Shown piece after piece: positions 33,770-41,894 of a stretch of 59,852 bases of DNA (the stretch's first letter is position 1; every line of letters begins with the position of its first letter). The notes under the pieces were generated by a model that saw only the letters and a program-made list of their open reading frames with translations, did no database searches and was not told the origin of the DNA. The stretch spans positions 1 to 59,852 of the forward strand of contig CAYUIS010000009.1 of the NCBI GenBank assembly GCA_964444825.1. Direction: 5' to 3'. The stretch comes from CAYUIS01 sp964444825. Its GTDB lineage: Bacteria > Chloroflexota > Anaerolineae > B4-G1. A program made the translations under genes and the position numbers.

Positions 33770-35491
33770 TTACCTCGTCGCCGCCTGCGCTATCTCCACA
33801 CCGCTGGGTGGAATACCCAAGATTACAAACAGCCGGGTTGCCAGACGCTGAAACGTCGGCACTGCCGTATCGGAAGCCCAAGTCGATGTCTGGGGACGGT
33901 CCAGCTTCACCAGGATGATGACCTGTGGATCGGGCACCGGTCCAAATCCGACGAAGGAGGTGATGGTCCTTTCTCTGTCGTACCCGCCAGGAACAGGTAT
34001 CTGAGCTGTACCAGTCTTACCAGCGACCCGGTATCCCTCCACCTTGGCGCGAGGCACACCCTCTTCGACGGTCCTCACCATCATCTCGGAGACCGTGTGT
34101 GCTGTCTGTGGAGAGATTACCTGTGCCTCCACCGTGGGCCGAAAAGTAGAGGCCGTGCCATCAGGAGAGACCCGCCGAGCTACGATGTGTGGTCGCAGCC
34201 GCGCACCGTTATTGGCCACCGTCGCGATCGCTGCAATCACCTGGAGCGGAGTGGTCGCGATCCCCTGTCCGAACGCGTTCGTCCCCAGGTTGGAGTCGTG
34301 CCAGCGTTCATAATCATTGGGGAGCCACAACTGACCGGCTGCCTCCCCAGCCAGATCAACTCCAGAATGCTGGCCAATCCCAAACGTTGTTAGGTAGCCA
34401 TAGAAAACGTCAGCTCCCATGCCAGTGCTTAGCCAGGCAGCCCCTACGTTCAGTGAATAGATGAGGATATCGCTTATGAAATGGTCTCCAGTTCTATTGT
34501 AGGAGGAGTTTGTGATGGTAGCCCCTCCCACCTCGATCCAGCCTGGGTCATGATAGGTCGTTTCCGGTGTGACCAGTCCTGAATCAAGAGCAGCAGCTAC
34601 CGTCAGAACCTTGAACACAGAGCCCGGTTCGTATTGTTGGCTGACGGCTGGATCCTCAAAGGGGAGCGGGTCAAAGACATAAAAGTCGTTGTATCGATCC
34701 GGGCTATAGGTGGGCACACTGGCCATTGCCAGAATCTCAAAGGTGCGGGGATCCATCACAATGATGGTTCCCCCTTCTGCACCGTATTCCTGGACCGAGC
34801 GCTCTAGTTCATCCTCGACCACGGCCTGCACGGTCCGGTCGAGTGTCAGGATCAGTTCCTCTCCTGACTCGGGTAGTATGGCTGGAACCAAGGTCCAAGG
34901 GACTCGTTCACTGGCCAAGTCTACAGGTCCTCTTTGTTCTATCTGTTTTGGCCTCAGCGCCGAGTCGTGAAATCCCTCAACGCCATAAAAGCCCTTGCCT
35001 TCGGCGTTGCAAAAGCCGAGCGCGTGCGAGGCCAACCAGCTCTCTGGATATGCCCGTGCCCACAGAGGTCTGACTGTGATACCACGAAGGCCCAAAGCCG
35101 CGATCTGTTCTCCGATCTCTTTCGAAATCGGAGATGCGAGCTGAACCCATAGATCATCACTGCTCAGCCGTCCCTCGATCTGGGCGGCAGGAACGTGCAG
35201 CAGTGGCCCTAGTGTCATCGCTATCCCAGTAGGTTCCATTACAAAGGCCGTGTCTGCCTCGATGGAATACATCACTTCATTGCCTGCCAGTACGTGACCG
35301 TTCCTGTCGCGGATCACGCCGCGCGAGGGCTCAGCCATCACAATAGGCCTCTCACGTTGCTCCCTGGCCCAGTCCATATAGAAGCCGTGATCCACTATCT
35401 GTACCTTTACTAACTGGACTACGAGCACGACTACGAGGCCAACCAGCAATGCCCCTACCAGTTTGAGACGACGCCGTGGTCCTTCTGCCAT
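33770..35491 (-). CDS. ftsI: Class B penicillin-binding protein FtsI/PBP3-like (573 aa)
   Basis: Septal transpeptidase that cross-links new wall. One membrane anchor lies at about residues 11-32, then the dimerisation or pedestal domain (PSRGVIRDRNGHVLAGN) and the transpeptidase domain. The three active-site motifs are intact: S-x-x-K in YEPGSVFKVL, S-x-N in IYSLNVGAAW and K-T-G-T in RVAGKTGTAQ. No C-terminal PASTA domain is present. It lies between ftsL and murF. Confidence 0.97.
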   Translation of the reverse strand: MAEGPRRRLKLVGALLVGLVVVLVVQLVKVQIVDHGFYMDWAREQRERPIVMAEPSRGVIRDRNGHVLAGNEVMYSIEADTAFVMEPTGIAMTLGPLLHVPAAQIEGRLSSDDLWVQLASPISKEIGEQIAALGLRGITVRPLWARAYPESWLASHALGFCNAEGKGFYGVEGFHDSALRPKQIEQRGPVDLASERVPWTLVPAILPESGEELILTLDRTVQAVVEDELERSVQEYGAEGGTIIVMDPRTFEILAMASVPTYSPDRYNDFYVFDPLPFEDPAVSQQYEPGSVFKVLTVAAALDSGLVTPETTYHDPGWIEVGGATITNSSYNRTGDHFISDILIYSLNVGAAWLSTGMGADVFYGYLTTFGIGQHSGVDLAGEAAGQLWLPNDYERWHDSNLGTNAFGQGIATTPLQVIAAIATVANNGARLRPHIVARRVSPDGTASTFRPTVEAQVISPQTAHTVSEMMVRTVEEGVPRAKVEGYRVAGKTGTAQIPVPGGYDRERTITSFVGFGPVPDPQVIILVKLDRPQTSTWASDTAVPTFQRLATRLFVILGIPPSGVEIAQAATR

Positions 35492-35534
35492 TGGTCTGTC
35501 CTCGGACTAGTTCATCAAGACAAGAGTTCCCAGA

Positions 35535-35861
35535 TCATTGCGGGGCCAGGGAGAGATACTCTACCTGGACGGCCGGTTCAAATCCTAGCCCTGTTGCCCG
35601 TTCTTGCAAGCGAGACACCGCGGCTTCACGGGCGATATCCACCTCCAGTTGCTCGATTTCCCGGTCGAGCTGAGATATTTCGACCTGCAGTTGCTGGATG
35701 TGACGACCTCGAGCTGCCGTGTGACTGACCAACATCAGGTATAGGGCCGCCACGAGGGTCAGTAGTGCAACAGATGTGAACAGGTAGAGAGCTCCCTGTC
35801 GATCTATTTCAAAGCGACCGCGCTTGATTCCGTGTGTCACCCACTTCATAAAGTTGGACAT
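35535..35861 (-). CDS. ftsL: FtsL-like divisome protein (108 aa)
   Basis: Small bitopic protein with a basic cytoplasmic N-terminus, one membrane span (about residues 25-46) and an extracytoplasmic heptad-like coiled coil (HIQQLQVEISQLDREIEQLE), the FtsL/DivIC plan. ATG at 35861 with GAGG four bases upstream. Its position between rsmH and ftsI is the usual FtsL site. Sequence alone is too variable for certainty. Confidence 0.85.
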   Translation of the reverse strand: MSNFMKWVTHGIKRGRFEIDRQGALYLFTSVALLTLVAALYLMLVSHTAARGRHIQQLQVEISQLDREIEQLEVDIAREAAVSRLQERATGLGFEPAVQVEYLSLAPQ

Positions 35862-35896
35862 AATACCTCACCCACAGCACAACCAGCGGAACACCG

Positions 35897-36817
35897 CTAG
35901 ATCCGTTCGGCCACTCTCAAACGTGCTGAGCGCGCTCGGGGGTTTGCAGCGATCTCATCCATCGTCGGTCGAATAGGCTTGCGTGTGACCAGCCGCAAAG
36001 TGGCCTGATGATCACACCGGCATACGGGCAACTCTGGCGGGCAGATGCAATCCTGGCTCTCCCGGCGCAAAAAGCGCTTCACCAGTCGATCCTCCAGGGA
36101 GTGAAAACTGATCACCGCCAGCCGGCCATTAGATGCAAGCAAGCCTGCGGCTTGCGGTAGTGCCTCCTCCAGCACGGCCAGTTCATCGTTGACGGCGATG
36201 CGAAGTGCCTGGAACACACGCGTGGCCGGGTGGATTTTCCTACCTCGCCTGACGACCCGCTCGACGGTGGAGGCCAGATCTTTTGTCGTTTGAAGCGGGC
36301 GGGCATCAACTATTGCCTCCGCGATGCGACGTGCTTGCTCTATCTCACCATAGCGGTATAATACGTCCGCTAGCTCTTCTAGCGACAGTTCATTAACAAG
36401 CGTTGCCGCGGTGAGGCTGTTTTTCGTTGGATCGAATCGCATATCTAACGGTCCATCGGTCATAAAAGCAAAACCACGCATAGCATCGGCCAGTTGAAGC
36501 GAGGAAAGCCCCAGGTCGAAAAGAATGCCATTGGCAGGAACATGATGGTGAGTCTGCGCAACCTCTGCCAGGCAATTGAAGGGACGGTGTACGAGCTTGA
36601 CCCGCTCGCCATAGCGGGCGAGATGGGTATGGGCGATCTCTATCGCGGCTGGATCTCGATCCAGCCCCAATAGACGCCCGTCCGGGGATGACTCTCTCAG
36701 AATCCCGCCTGCATGTCCCCCGCCCCCCACCGTCGCGTCGATATATCGACCTCCGGATTGGACCTCCAGGCCTTCAAGTATTTGTTGAAAAAGAACCGGG
36801 ATATGGTTACTCCTCAT
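35897..36817 (-). CDS. rsmH: 16S rRNA (cytosine-1402-N4)-methyltransferase (306 aa)
   Basis: SAM methyltransferase (formerly MraW) that modifies C1402 of 16S rRNA. The N-terminal HIPVLFQQILEGL, the SAM motif YIDATVGGGGHAGGIL, GLDRDPAAIEIA, the central FDLGLSSLQLADAMRGF, and the C-terminal SFHSLEDRLVKRF are all diagnostic. It follows mraZ by 51 bp and precedes ftsL by 35 bp. Confidence 0.98.
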   Translation of the reverse strand: MRSNHIPVLFQQILEGLEVQSGGRYIDATVGGGGHAGGILRESSPDGRLLGLDRDPAAIEIAHTHLARYGERVKLVHRPFNCLAEVAQTHHHVPANGILFDLGLSSLQLADAMRGFAFMTDGPLDMRFDPTKNSLTAATLVNELSLEELADVLYRYGEIEQARRIAEAIVDARPLQTTKDLASTVERVVRRGRKIHPATRVFQALRIAVNDELAVLEEALPQAAGLLASNGRLAVISFHSLEDRLVKRFLRRESQDCICPPELPVCRCDHQATLRLVTRKPIRPTMDEIAANPRARSARLRVAERI

Positions 36818-36868
36818 AAGCTTGGAACGGGCTGTCAGCCGTTGCTTGTACGGTGCAAATTGAGACCA

Positions 36869-37297
36869 TCAGATACCAAGAGCCTTCCATTCCGCCCAAG
36901 TCGTGCTGTCACCCTCAATGCGCTCGCGCTCTTCAGTCCAGATGTCCGGATTCCACAGCTCGATAAAGGTATTGAGCCCAGCGATGAGGACCTCACCGTT
37001 GAGGCCCGCATATTTGCGCAGGCGCGGGGGAATGAGCACACGCCCCTGCTTATCAAGTTCTACATCAGAGGCATTGGCAAAGACCAGTCGACGCAGGGCA
37101 CGAGCATGCTCGTCTGCAGCCGGCAAACCACTCACCCGTGCCGCCAAGCGCTCCCACTCCTCCATGGGGTATATCACCAGACAGCGATCAAGCCAGCGAG
37201 TAATGACCAGACCATTCTCCAGATCGGATCGATACTTGGCGGGAATTGTCAGCCGCCCGCCATCATCTGTGGTGTGGACGTACTCTCCCAGAAACAT
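36869..37297 (-). CDS. mraZ: Transcriptional regulator MraZ (142 aa)
   Basis: AbrB-like DNA-binding protein that controls the division cluster. Two SpoVT/AbrB repeats are seen: GRLTIPAKYRSDL (first) and GRVLIPPRLRKYAGL (second). The ATG at 37297 starts the canonical MFLGEYVHTTDDGGR; an upstream in-frame start would add eight foreign residues. It is the first gene of the operon, and its own binding repeats lie in the promoter 53 bp upstream. Confidence 0.97.
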   Translation of the reverse strand: MFLGEYVHTTDDGGRLTIPAKYRSDLENGLVITRWLDRCLVIYPMEEWERLAARVSGLPAADEHARALRRLVFANASDVELDKQGRVLIPPRLRKYAGLNGEVLIAGLNTFIELWNPDIWTEERERIEGDSTTWAEWKALGI

Positions 37298-37349
37298 ACC
37301 AATGCTTTCCCATGCTGGCACCAGAACGTGCCATTTCCCCCACGCGATA

Positions 37350-37384
37350 TCCCAAGTTATCCCAGTTTATCCCAGTTTATCCCA
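37350..37384 (-). promoter_or_regulatory. MraZ-binding repeats (four TGGGA units, 10-bp period)
   Basis: Leftward reading gives TGGGA at 37384, 37374, 37364 and 37354 (first base), exactly 10 bp apart, three of them followed by TAA. This is the known MraZ recognition pattern. The first unit begins one base after the -10 box, so bound MraZ would cover the transcription start. Confidence 0.9.
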
Positions 37385-37385
37385 C

Positions 37386-37391
37386 ATTATA
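37386..37391 (-). promoter_or_regulatory. -10 box of the dcw operon promoter
   Basis: Perfect TATAAT read leftward. The best -35 at the right distance is weak (TAGCCA, 17-bp spacer). The strong -10, weak -35 and overlapping MraZ repeats suggest tight autoregulation. The rest of the gap (37392-37483) holds no visible gene. Confidence 0.7.
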
Positions 37392-37483
37392 CACCATTCC
37401 TGTGATTTTGGCTAGTACTTGGGGGGCTTCTGAGACAATTTTAAGATTCTCCAAAAGCGTCCAGCCTCCACACAACAAACAAG

Positions 37484-37510
37484 GCCGCCGGCAGTCCGGC
37501 AGCCTTGGGT
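37484..37510 (-). terminator. Intrinsic terminator of the AOR-AAA-Ig gene unit
   Basis: Leftward stem AAGGCTGCCGG / CCGGCGGCCTT with a short loop and two mismatched or bulged bases, followed by TTGTTTGTTGT. It lies 27 bp past the stop of the Ig/FlgD-like gene and separates that unit from the mraZ promoter. Confidence 0.75.
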
Positions 37511-37537
37511 TGTGTCATGGACACTTGCAGGTCGTTG

Positions 37538-39247
37538 CTATTGCTCAGACCGTTCGCGATGGGATTGTCTGGTGTTCTGGCTGACCTGGCCTCGAGCCGG
37601 GTGTATCACTCTCCCTTCTATCGAGAGACGGGTACTGCTGCTCACGGTGGTGAATAGGGTGCTAGCCCCCACCTCGACATCGTAGGACCCCGGACGAGAG
37701 AGCTCACCGGCCAAGTTCCTGCCATCCCAGATCAAGAGATGCTCCCCCTGGGCACGCCGTTGACTGTGGAACACGGTGGCCACGTGATGGTTTGACGTGT
37801 CCCACACCTCTGCTGTCACCGTTGCCGGGCGAGAGATCTCAAAAACAACGACGGCAGGCTCCAATAGCCCATCGGAACCAGGATAGAGTGTGGGACGGGT
37901 AGCCCGCAGCACCAAGGAAAGAGGGCGTTGCCAGATGCCGCTGACCAACCATAGGACGAGGACGCCTGCAATGCCTGCCCCAGTGACTGCGAGCACGCCC
38001 CGCACTGCAGGTGGAAGCGACGTCGAGGCGGGCTCGGATGAGTAGGTTACCTCTCGCACCAGTACCGAATTGTTGCCCGCTCGGTCTATTGCCTCCACCC
38101 TGACGACGTTGTCTCCCTCGATCAGCTCCACCAGGCCCTGAAATCCGCCCTGGCTGTCTACCACCAACTCGCGTCCATTAAGCCAGACATTGGTCTGGGG
38201 TGTGGTCTGCCCCACAACCAAGAGCGAAGGCTCTCGCACTGTCATCCCCTCTCGTACCGTAGTCAACGAGAGCGCCGGTGGTTGGGTATGCAAAAAGACT
38301 CGTCGCTCCTCTACTGCAACGTTCTCCACGGCGTCGATGGCCTCGATGCGTACCATGTTCTCGCCTTCGTCCAGCACTATGTCTACGTCAAAGTCTCCCT
38401 CCTCATCTACCTCGGCTCCGGAACCGTTAACCTGCACTCGAATCCCTGGTGGAACCGTGCCCTGCACACTTAACATACGCTCGTTAATCCAGAGACCGTC
38501 CGGTGGATTCAGTACCACGATGCTTGGGGGTTCGGTGAGCAGAGTGATCTCCCGCACGATGGATGCCTGATTCCCAGCTTCGTCCACGGCCACCAGTTCG
38601 ATGCGATTCGCCCCCTCTCGCAAGGTATAGACAACGTCAAAGCTGCCGCTTTCGGTGACCTCCAATGGTTGGAACCAATCATTCAGCCACACCGTTGCAT
38701 CCGGGTCTGTCACACCCTCGACAGACAGTTCCTTAACATCGCCTCCAACCTGCGTGTCCTCTGGAAGGTTGGCCAAGCGGATGATAGGAGGCTCAGTGTC
38801 GATATCAACCTGGATGGTCGAGGCCGAGCGCTGCATAGTTGCCTGCGCCCCGACCCGCACAAAGTACTTGCCGTCCGGTAGCACTTGCCCCAGCCGATCT
38901 AATCCATCCCAGACAATCGTGTGTTGGCCTGTGGCGTGAGGTTCCTCCTCCAACACCGTGCGTACAATGGCGCGACTCTCGTCCAGTACCTCCACTGTGA
39001 CCAGGGCGTCTTCAGAAAGGGAATAGATCACCGGTACCACGTCGAGATTGCCATCGCCATTCGGTGAGATGGCGGCGCTTTCGGCATTGACTGTCACCTT
39101 GGGCACGCGGACCCAGTCCATAGGGAACAGCATAACCAGCGTGGCCCCAATAGCGACCACTACCAGGATGGCAAGAAGCGGTAGAACGTTGATGCGCCGA
39201 ACCGGGACAGATCGGCGTTGGCTGGACTGGGTGAGTTCTGTCTTCAC
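37538..39247 (-). CDS. Membrane-anchored protein with Ig-like and FlgD-like domains (569 aa)
   Basis: No enzyme motif. A first membrane span (about residues 22-43) is followed by a FlgD-type Ig-like domain (SPNGDGNLDVVPVIYSLS ... IVWDGLDRLG), then three Ig-like repeats with glucodextranase-B-like repeat signatures (NRIELVAVDEAGN, NMVRIEAIDAVEN, NVVRVEAIDRAGN). A second span (about 414-436) and another FlgD-like domain (LLIWDGRNLAGELSRPGSYDVEV) complete it. With N-in topology the second FlgD-like domain would be cytoplasmic, which is odd for such a fold. It is last in a tight gene string, 6 bp after the polytopic membrane gene. Confidence 0.85.
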   Translation of the reverse strand: MKTELTQSSQRRSVPVRRINVLPLLAILVVVAIGATLVMLFPMDWVRVPKVTVNAESAAISPNGDGNLDVVPVIYSLSEDALVTVEVLDESRAIVRTVLEEEPHATGQHTIVWDGLDRLGQVLPDGKYFVRVGAQATMQRSASTIQVDIDTEPPIIRLANLPEDTQVGGDVKELSVEGVTDPDATVWLNDWFQPLEVTESGSFDVVYTLREGANRIELVAVDEAGNQASIVREITLLTEPPSIVVLNPPDGLWINERMLSVQGTVPPGIRVQVNGSGAEVDEEGDFDVDIVLDEGENMVRIEAIDAVENVAVEERRVFLHTQPPALSLTTVREGMTVREPSLLVVGQTTPQTNVWLNGRELVVDSQGGFQGLVELIEGDNVVRVEAIDRAGNNSVLVREVTYSSEPASTSLPPAVRGVLAVTGAGIAGVLVLWLVSGIWQRPLSLVLRATRPTLYPGSDGLLEPAVVVFEISRPATVTAEVWDTSNHHVATVFHSQRRAQGEHLLIWDGRNLAGELSRPGSYDVEVGASTLFTTVSSSTRLSIEGRVIHPARGQVSQNTRQSHRERSEQ

Positions 39248-39253
39248 CTCACA

Positions 39254-40279
39254 TCAATCCAAGTCTATCATGATGATGTCCGTTGGTTCGTCCTCACGGG
39301 CTTGAGGACGCCCCAATGGTCGCGGAGAGAGCGTCGGTGTCCTTTTGGGACGATACAGCTCAGTCTGAGAGCGGGTATGCATCACTGCTGGCCGCGTTAG
39401 GTGGCTGGACACAGCCCACAACGCCACAGCGATCGTGCTGCCCGCAACACATTCTAGCAGAAAACCAGACAGATGGGAAATTGACAGGGCCGATCTCGCC
39501 CGTAGATCAAGAATAACCGGTAGGGCCAGGCTCCCCAAGCCGATCCCCAAGAGACCGGCGCTCACACTAGCAAAGAGACCAAGTCCCGGTCGGGACTTGC
39601 CATTCAACCGTCGCCCCACCAGCCCTACCCCATATCCTGCCAACCCCCACCCGATAACCTCAAGAACGTTGAGCAATAGTGTTCGAGAATCAGGCGCTAG
39701 AGGCTCTGCCAGCCACAGCAGGGTTTGAAGCGAATTGGCAGCGTGAAAACGGTCAATCAGGTGGTGGGTCGCCAGTGTCTGTCCTCCTAGTTGAGTCAGA
39801 TCCGGCGTGATTCCACACATGCCAGCAAACACCTTTAGCCAGAGAGCACTTCCTACGCCTATGAGAACCCCTCCCCACTCAGCCCACCACAGACCGGCCA
39901 AGAGTGGCACCATTACGGCGATCCGACAGCTCGCCAAGAGCGGAACCGTCAGGGTAAAAATCAGTGGCGTGAGATGGCGGGGCGCCAAGAATGCCATAAG
40001 GATCAGGATTGACAGCGCCAGGGCAGCAATATAGATCGAGATCGAATACAGCGGATAGGCCAGGGCCAGGATAAAGACGACATATCCCGCGATTGGTGCG
40101 GCGAGACCAGCACCCAAGATCCCCCCGGCGATGGACCAATGCCACTCGCGCGAGAACGTGCCGGTCGTTTGATCGGTGAGCACAAAAAGAAACGCCATAA
40201 CAAACGCGGGAACAAGCCGGTCAAAGAAAACACGGTAGCGCTGGTAAAGCCACGATGGTATAGCGCCCAATCTCTGCAC
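39254..40279 (-). CDS. Polytopic membrane protein of unknown function (341 aa)
   Basis: Seven to ten hydrophobic segments are visible between about residues 20 and 300, then a charged, proline-rich cytoplasmic tail ending in an acidic DEPTDIIMIDLD. No transporter or enzyme motif is recognised. The gaps are 1 bp to the AAA ATPase gene upstream and 6 bp to the Ig/FlgD-like gene downstream, so the three products are probably made together. The acidic tail could be a docking site for the ATPase (inference). Confidence 0.85.
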   Translation of the reverse strand: MQRLGAIPSWLYQRYRVFFDRLVPAFVMAFLFVLTDQTTGTFSREWHWSIAGGILGAGLAAPIAGYVVFILALAYPLYSISIYIAALALSILILMAFLAPRHLTPLIFTLTVPLLASCRIAVMVPLLAGLWWAEWGGVLIGVGSALWLKVFAGMCGITPDLTQLGGQTLATHHLIDRFHAANSLQTLLWLAEPLAPDSRTLLLNVLEVIGWGLAGYGVGLVGRRLNGKSRPGLGLFASVSAGLLGIGLGSLALPVILDLRARSALSISHLSGFLLECVAGSTIAVALWAVSSHLTRPAVMHTRSQTELYRPKRTPTLSPRPLGRPQAREDEPTDIIMIDLD

Positions 40280-40280
40280 G

Positions 40281-41888
40281 TTACCTGCCCTCTGACCGAG
40301 CTTCCGCTCCGAGCGGCTCGATGGTCACTGGTGTTGTGCCGCTCGAGTCCATTATCCGCCGGGCGGAAACGTTAGAAGAGGCCGACCGGGCATGGGTGCG
40401 GGCCCAGTTTCGCAATGCTGTCACCTGCTCACGCATAGTCTGGGATAATGGGATGGACTGGGCAACATTGCGAACCAAATCAGATTCCTCCAGATCGCGT
40501 CCAGCCTCGAACGCATCGTAAAGACCGTCGATCACGGCCTGTTCGATCTCTGCTCCACTGAACCCCTCCGTCTCTCTGGCCAAGCGCACGAGATCGAACT
40601 GCTCCGGGTTGCGACGCCGTTTGAGCAGGTGAATGACAAAGACGTCCTGTCGCTCCTCAAAATCCGGCAGATCGATGAAGAATATCTCGTCAAAGCGCCC
40701 TTTGCGCAAGAGTTCTGGCGGCAACAATGATATGTCATTGCTGGTGGCAATGACAAATACGGGGGCCGTCTTTTCCTGCATCCATACCAGGAAACTACCG
40801 AAAACCCGTGCTGCGGTGCCCGCATCAGAACGGCCAGAGCTGGCTATGCCGGAGAGGCCTTTTTCGATCTCGTCGATCCACAGAATCGCTGGAGATACGG
40901 TCTCGGCCAGGCGCAAGGCGTTGCGCATGTTCTCCTCAGATGATCCAACCAGCTCACTAAAGACCCGTCCAATATCCAGGCGCAGCAAGGGGAGTTTCCA
41001 CATCGTCGCGACAGCCTTGGCGAGCAGGGACTTGCCGCCACCTTGAACGCCGAGAAGTAGCAAGCCCCGTGGCTCTGGAAGCCCAAAGGCCCGTGCCTGT
41101 TCGGTGAAGGCAAGCCGTCGTTTGTTAAGCCACACCTTCAGATCGGTCATCCCGCCGACGTAGGACATCTCCTCCGCCGTCTCATAGTACTCGAGGACGT
41201 TCGATTTCCGGATGAGCTGTCGTTTCTCGGCAATGATGATCTCGGGAACAAAATCGCGCGCCACTACCACCGACTTGGCGAACACGTTTTCCGCCTCGCT
41301 CACGGTCAGACCCTGCGCCGCCCCCAAAATCTGTTCGCGAGCCTCTGTGCTCGGCTTTAAGCGCAATCTGCCCTGGCTCCGAACGGAACGGATGACCCTA
41401 TCCAGAGCTTCCTCCAACTCCTCCGGAGCGGGAAGTGAGAAATCTACCAGTGTGACCTCTTTCTCCAACTCAAACGGCAACCTCAACACGGGAGAAAGGA
41501 ACAGCACCGTCTTTTCGCTTTCCTTCAGCGGCTGCACAAGATCACGGACCTTGCGTATCACTGCCGGATCTGGGGCGATCTGCTGGGATCCAAGGAAAGG
41601 ATGAAAGTCCTTCAACAGGTAGAATGCCGCGTCCCGAGAGCCTTCTATGTGGTCGAGCGCCTGTAGCGCCGACCGCGCCCCGGGATCGATCTCGGTCGGA
41701 CGTACGGTGTCAACAGCCATCACACCTGAAGTCACCGTCCAAGCATACAGTCTCTTGTTCAGTCGGTCAGCGACGCGGACCAGCATAGTCTCGATCCGGC
41801 GCTCCTCCCAGGAGAGAACATAAATCAGCGGATACTTAGCCCGGATCAGGACTTCTAGTTCTCGTTCTCGCTCTGCTAACCCTATCAT
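40281..41888 (-). CDS. Ycf46-like AAA ATPase (535 aa)
   Basis: The N-terminal part (ELEVLIRAKYPLIYVLSWEE) and the overall layout match the Ycf46 family of cyanobacteria and plastids. The C-terminal AAA module carries Walker A GVQGGGKSLLAKA, Walker B ILWIDEIEKG, a sensor-1 asparagine in VIATSNDISLLP and the arginine-finger-region LLRKGRFDEIFF. Such proteins remodel other proteins with ATP; the client is unknown. The gap to the aldehyde oxidoreductase gene upstream is 6 bp and to the membrane protein 1 bp, so its client may be one of these. No membrane segment is present. Confidence 0.9.
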   Translation of the reverse strand: MIGLAERERELEVLIRAKYPLIYVLSWEERRIETMLVRVADRLNKRLYAWTVTSGVMAVDTVRPTEIDPGARSALQALDHIEGSRDAAFYLLKDFHPFLGSQQIAPDPAVIRKVRDLVQPLKESEKTVLFLSPVLRLPFELEKEVTLVDFSLPAPEELEEALDRVIRSVRSQGRLRLKPSTEAREQILGAAQGLTVSEAENVFAKSVVVARDFVPEIIIAEKRQLIRKSNVLEYYETAEEMSYVGGMTDLKVWLNKRRLAFTEQARAFGLPEPRGLLLLGVQGGGKSLLAKAVATMWKLPLLRLDIGRVFSELVGSSEENMRNALRLAETVSPAILWIDEIEKGLSGIASSGRSDAGTAARVFGSFLVWMQEKTAPVFVIATSNDISLLPPELLRKGRFDEIFFIDLPDFEERQDVFVIHLLKRRRNPEQFDLVRLARETEGFSGAEIEQAVIDGLYDAFEAGRDLEESDLVRNVAQSIPLSQTMREQVTALRNWARTHARSASSNVSARRIMDSSGTTPVTIEPLGAEARSEGR

Positions 41889-41894
41889 GCTCCC

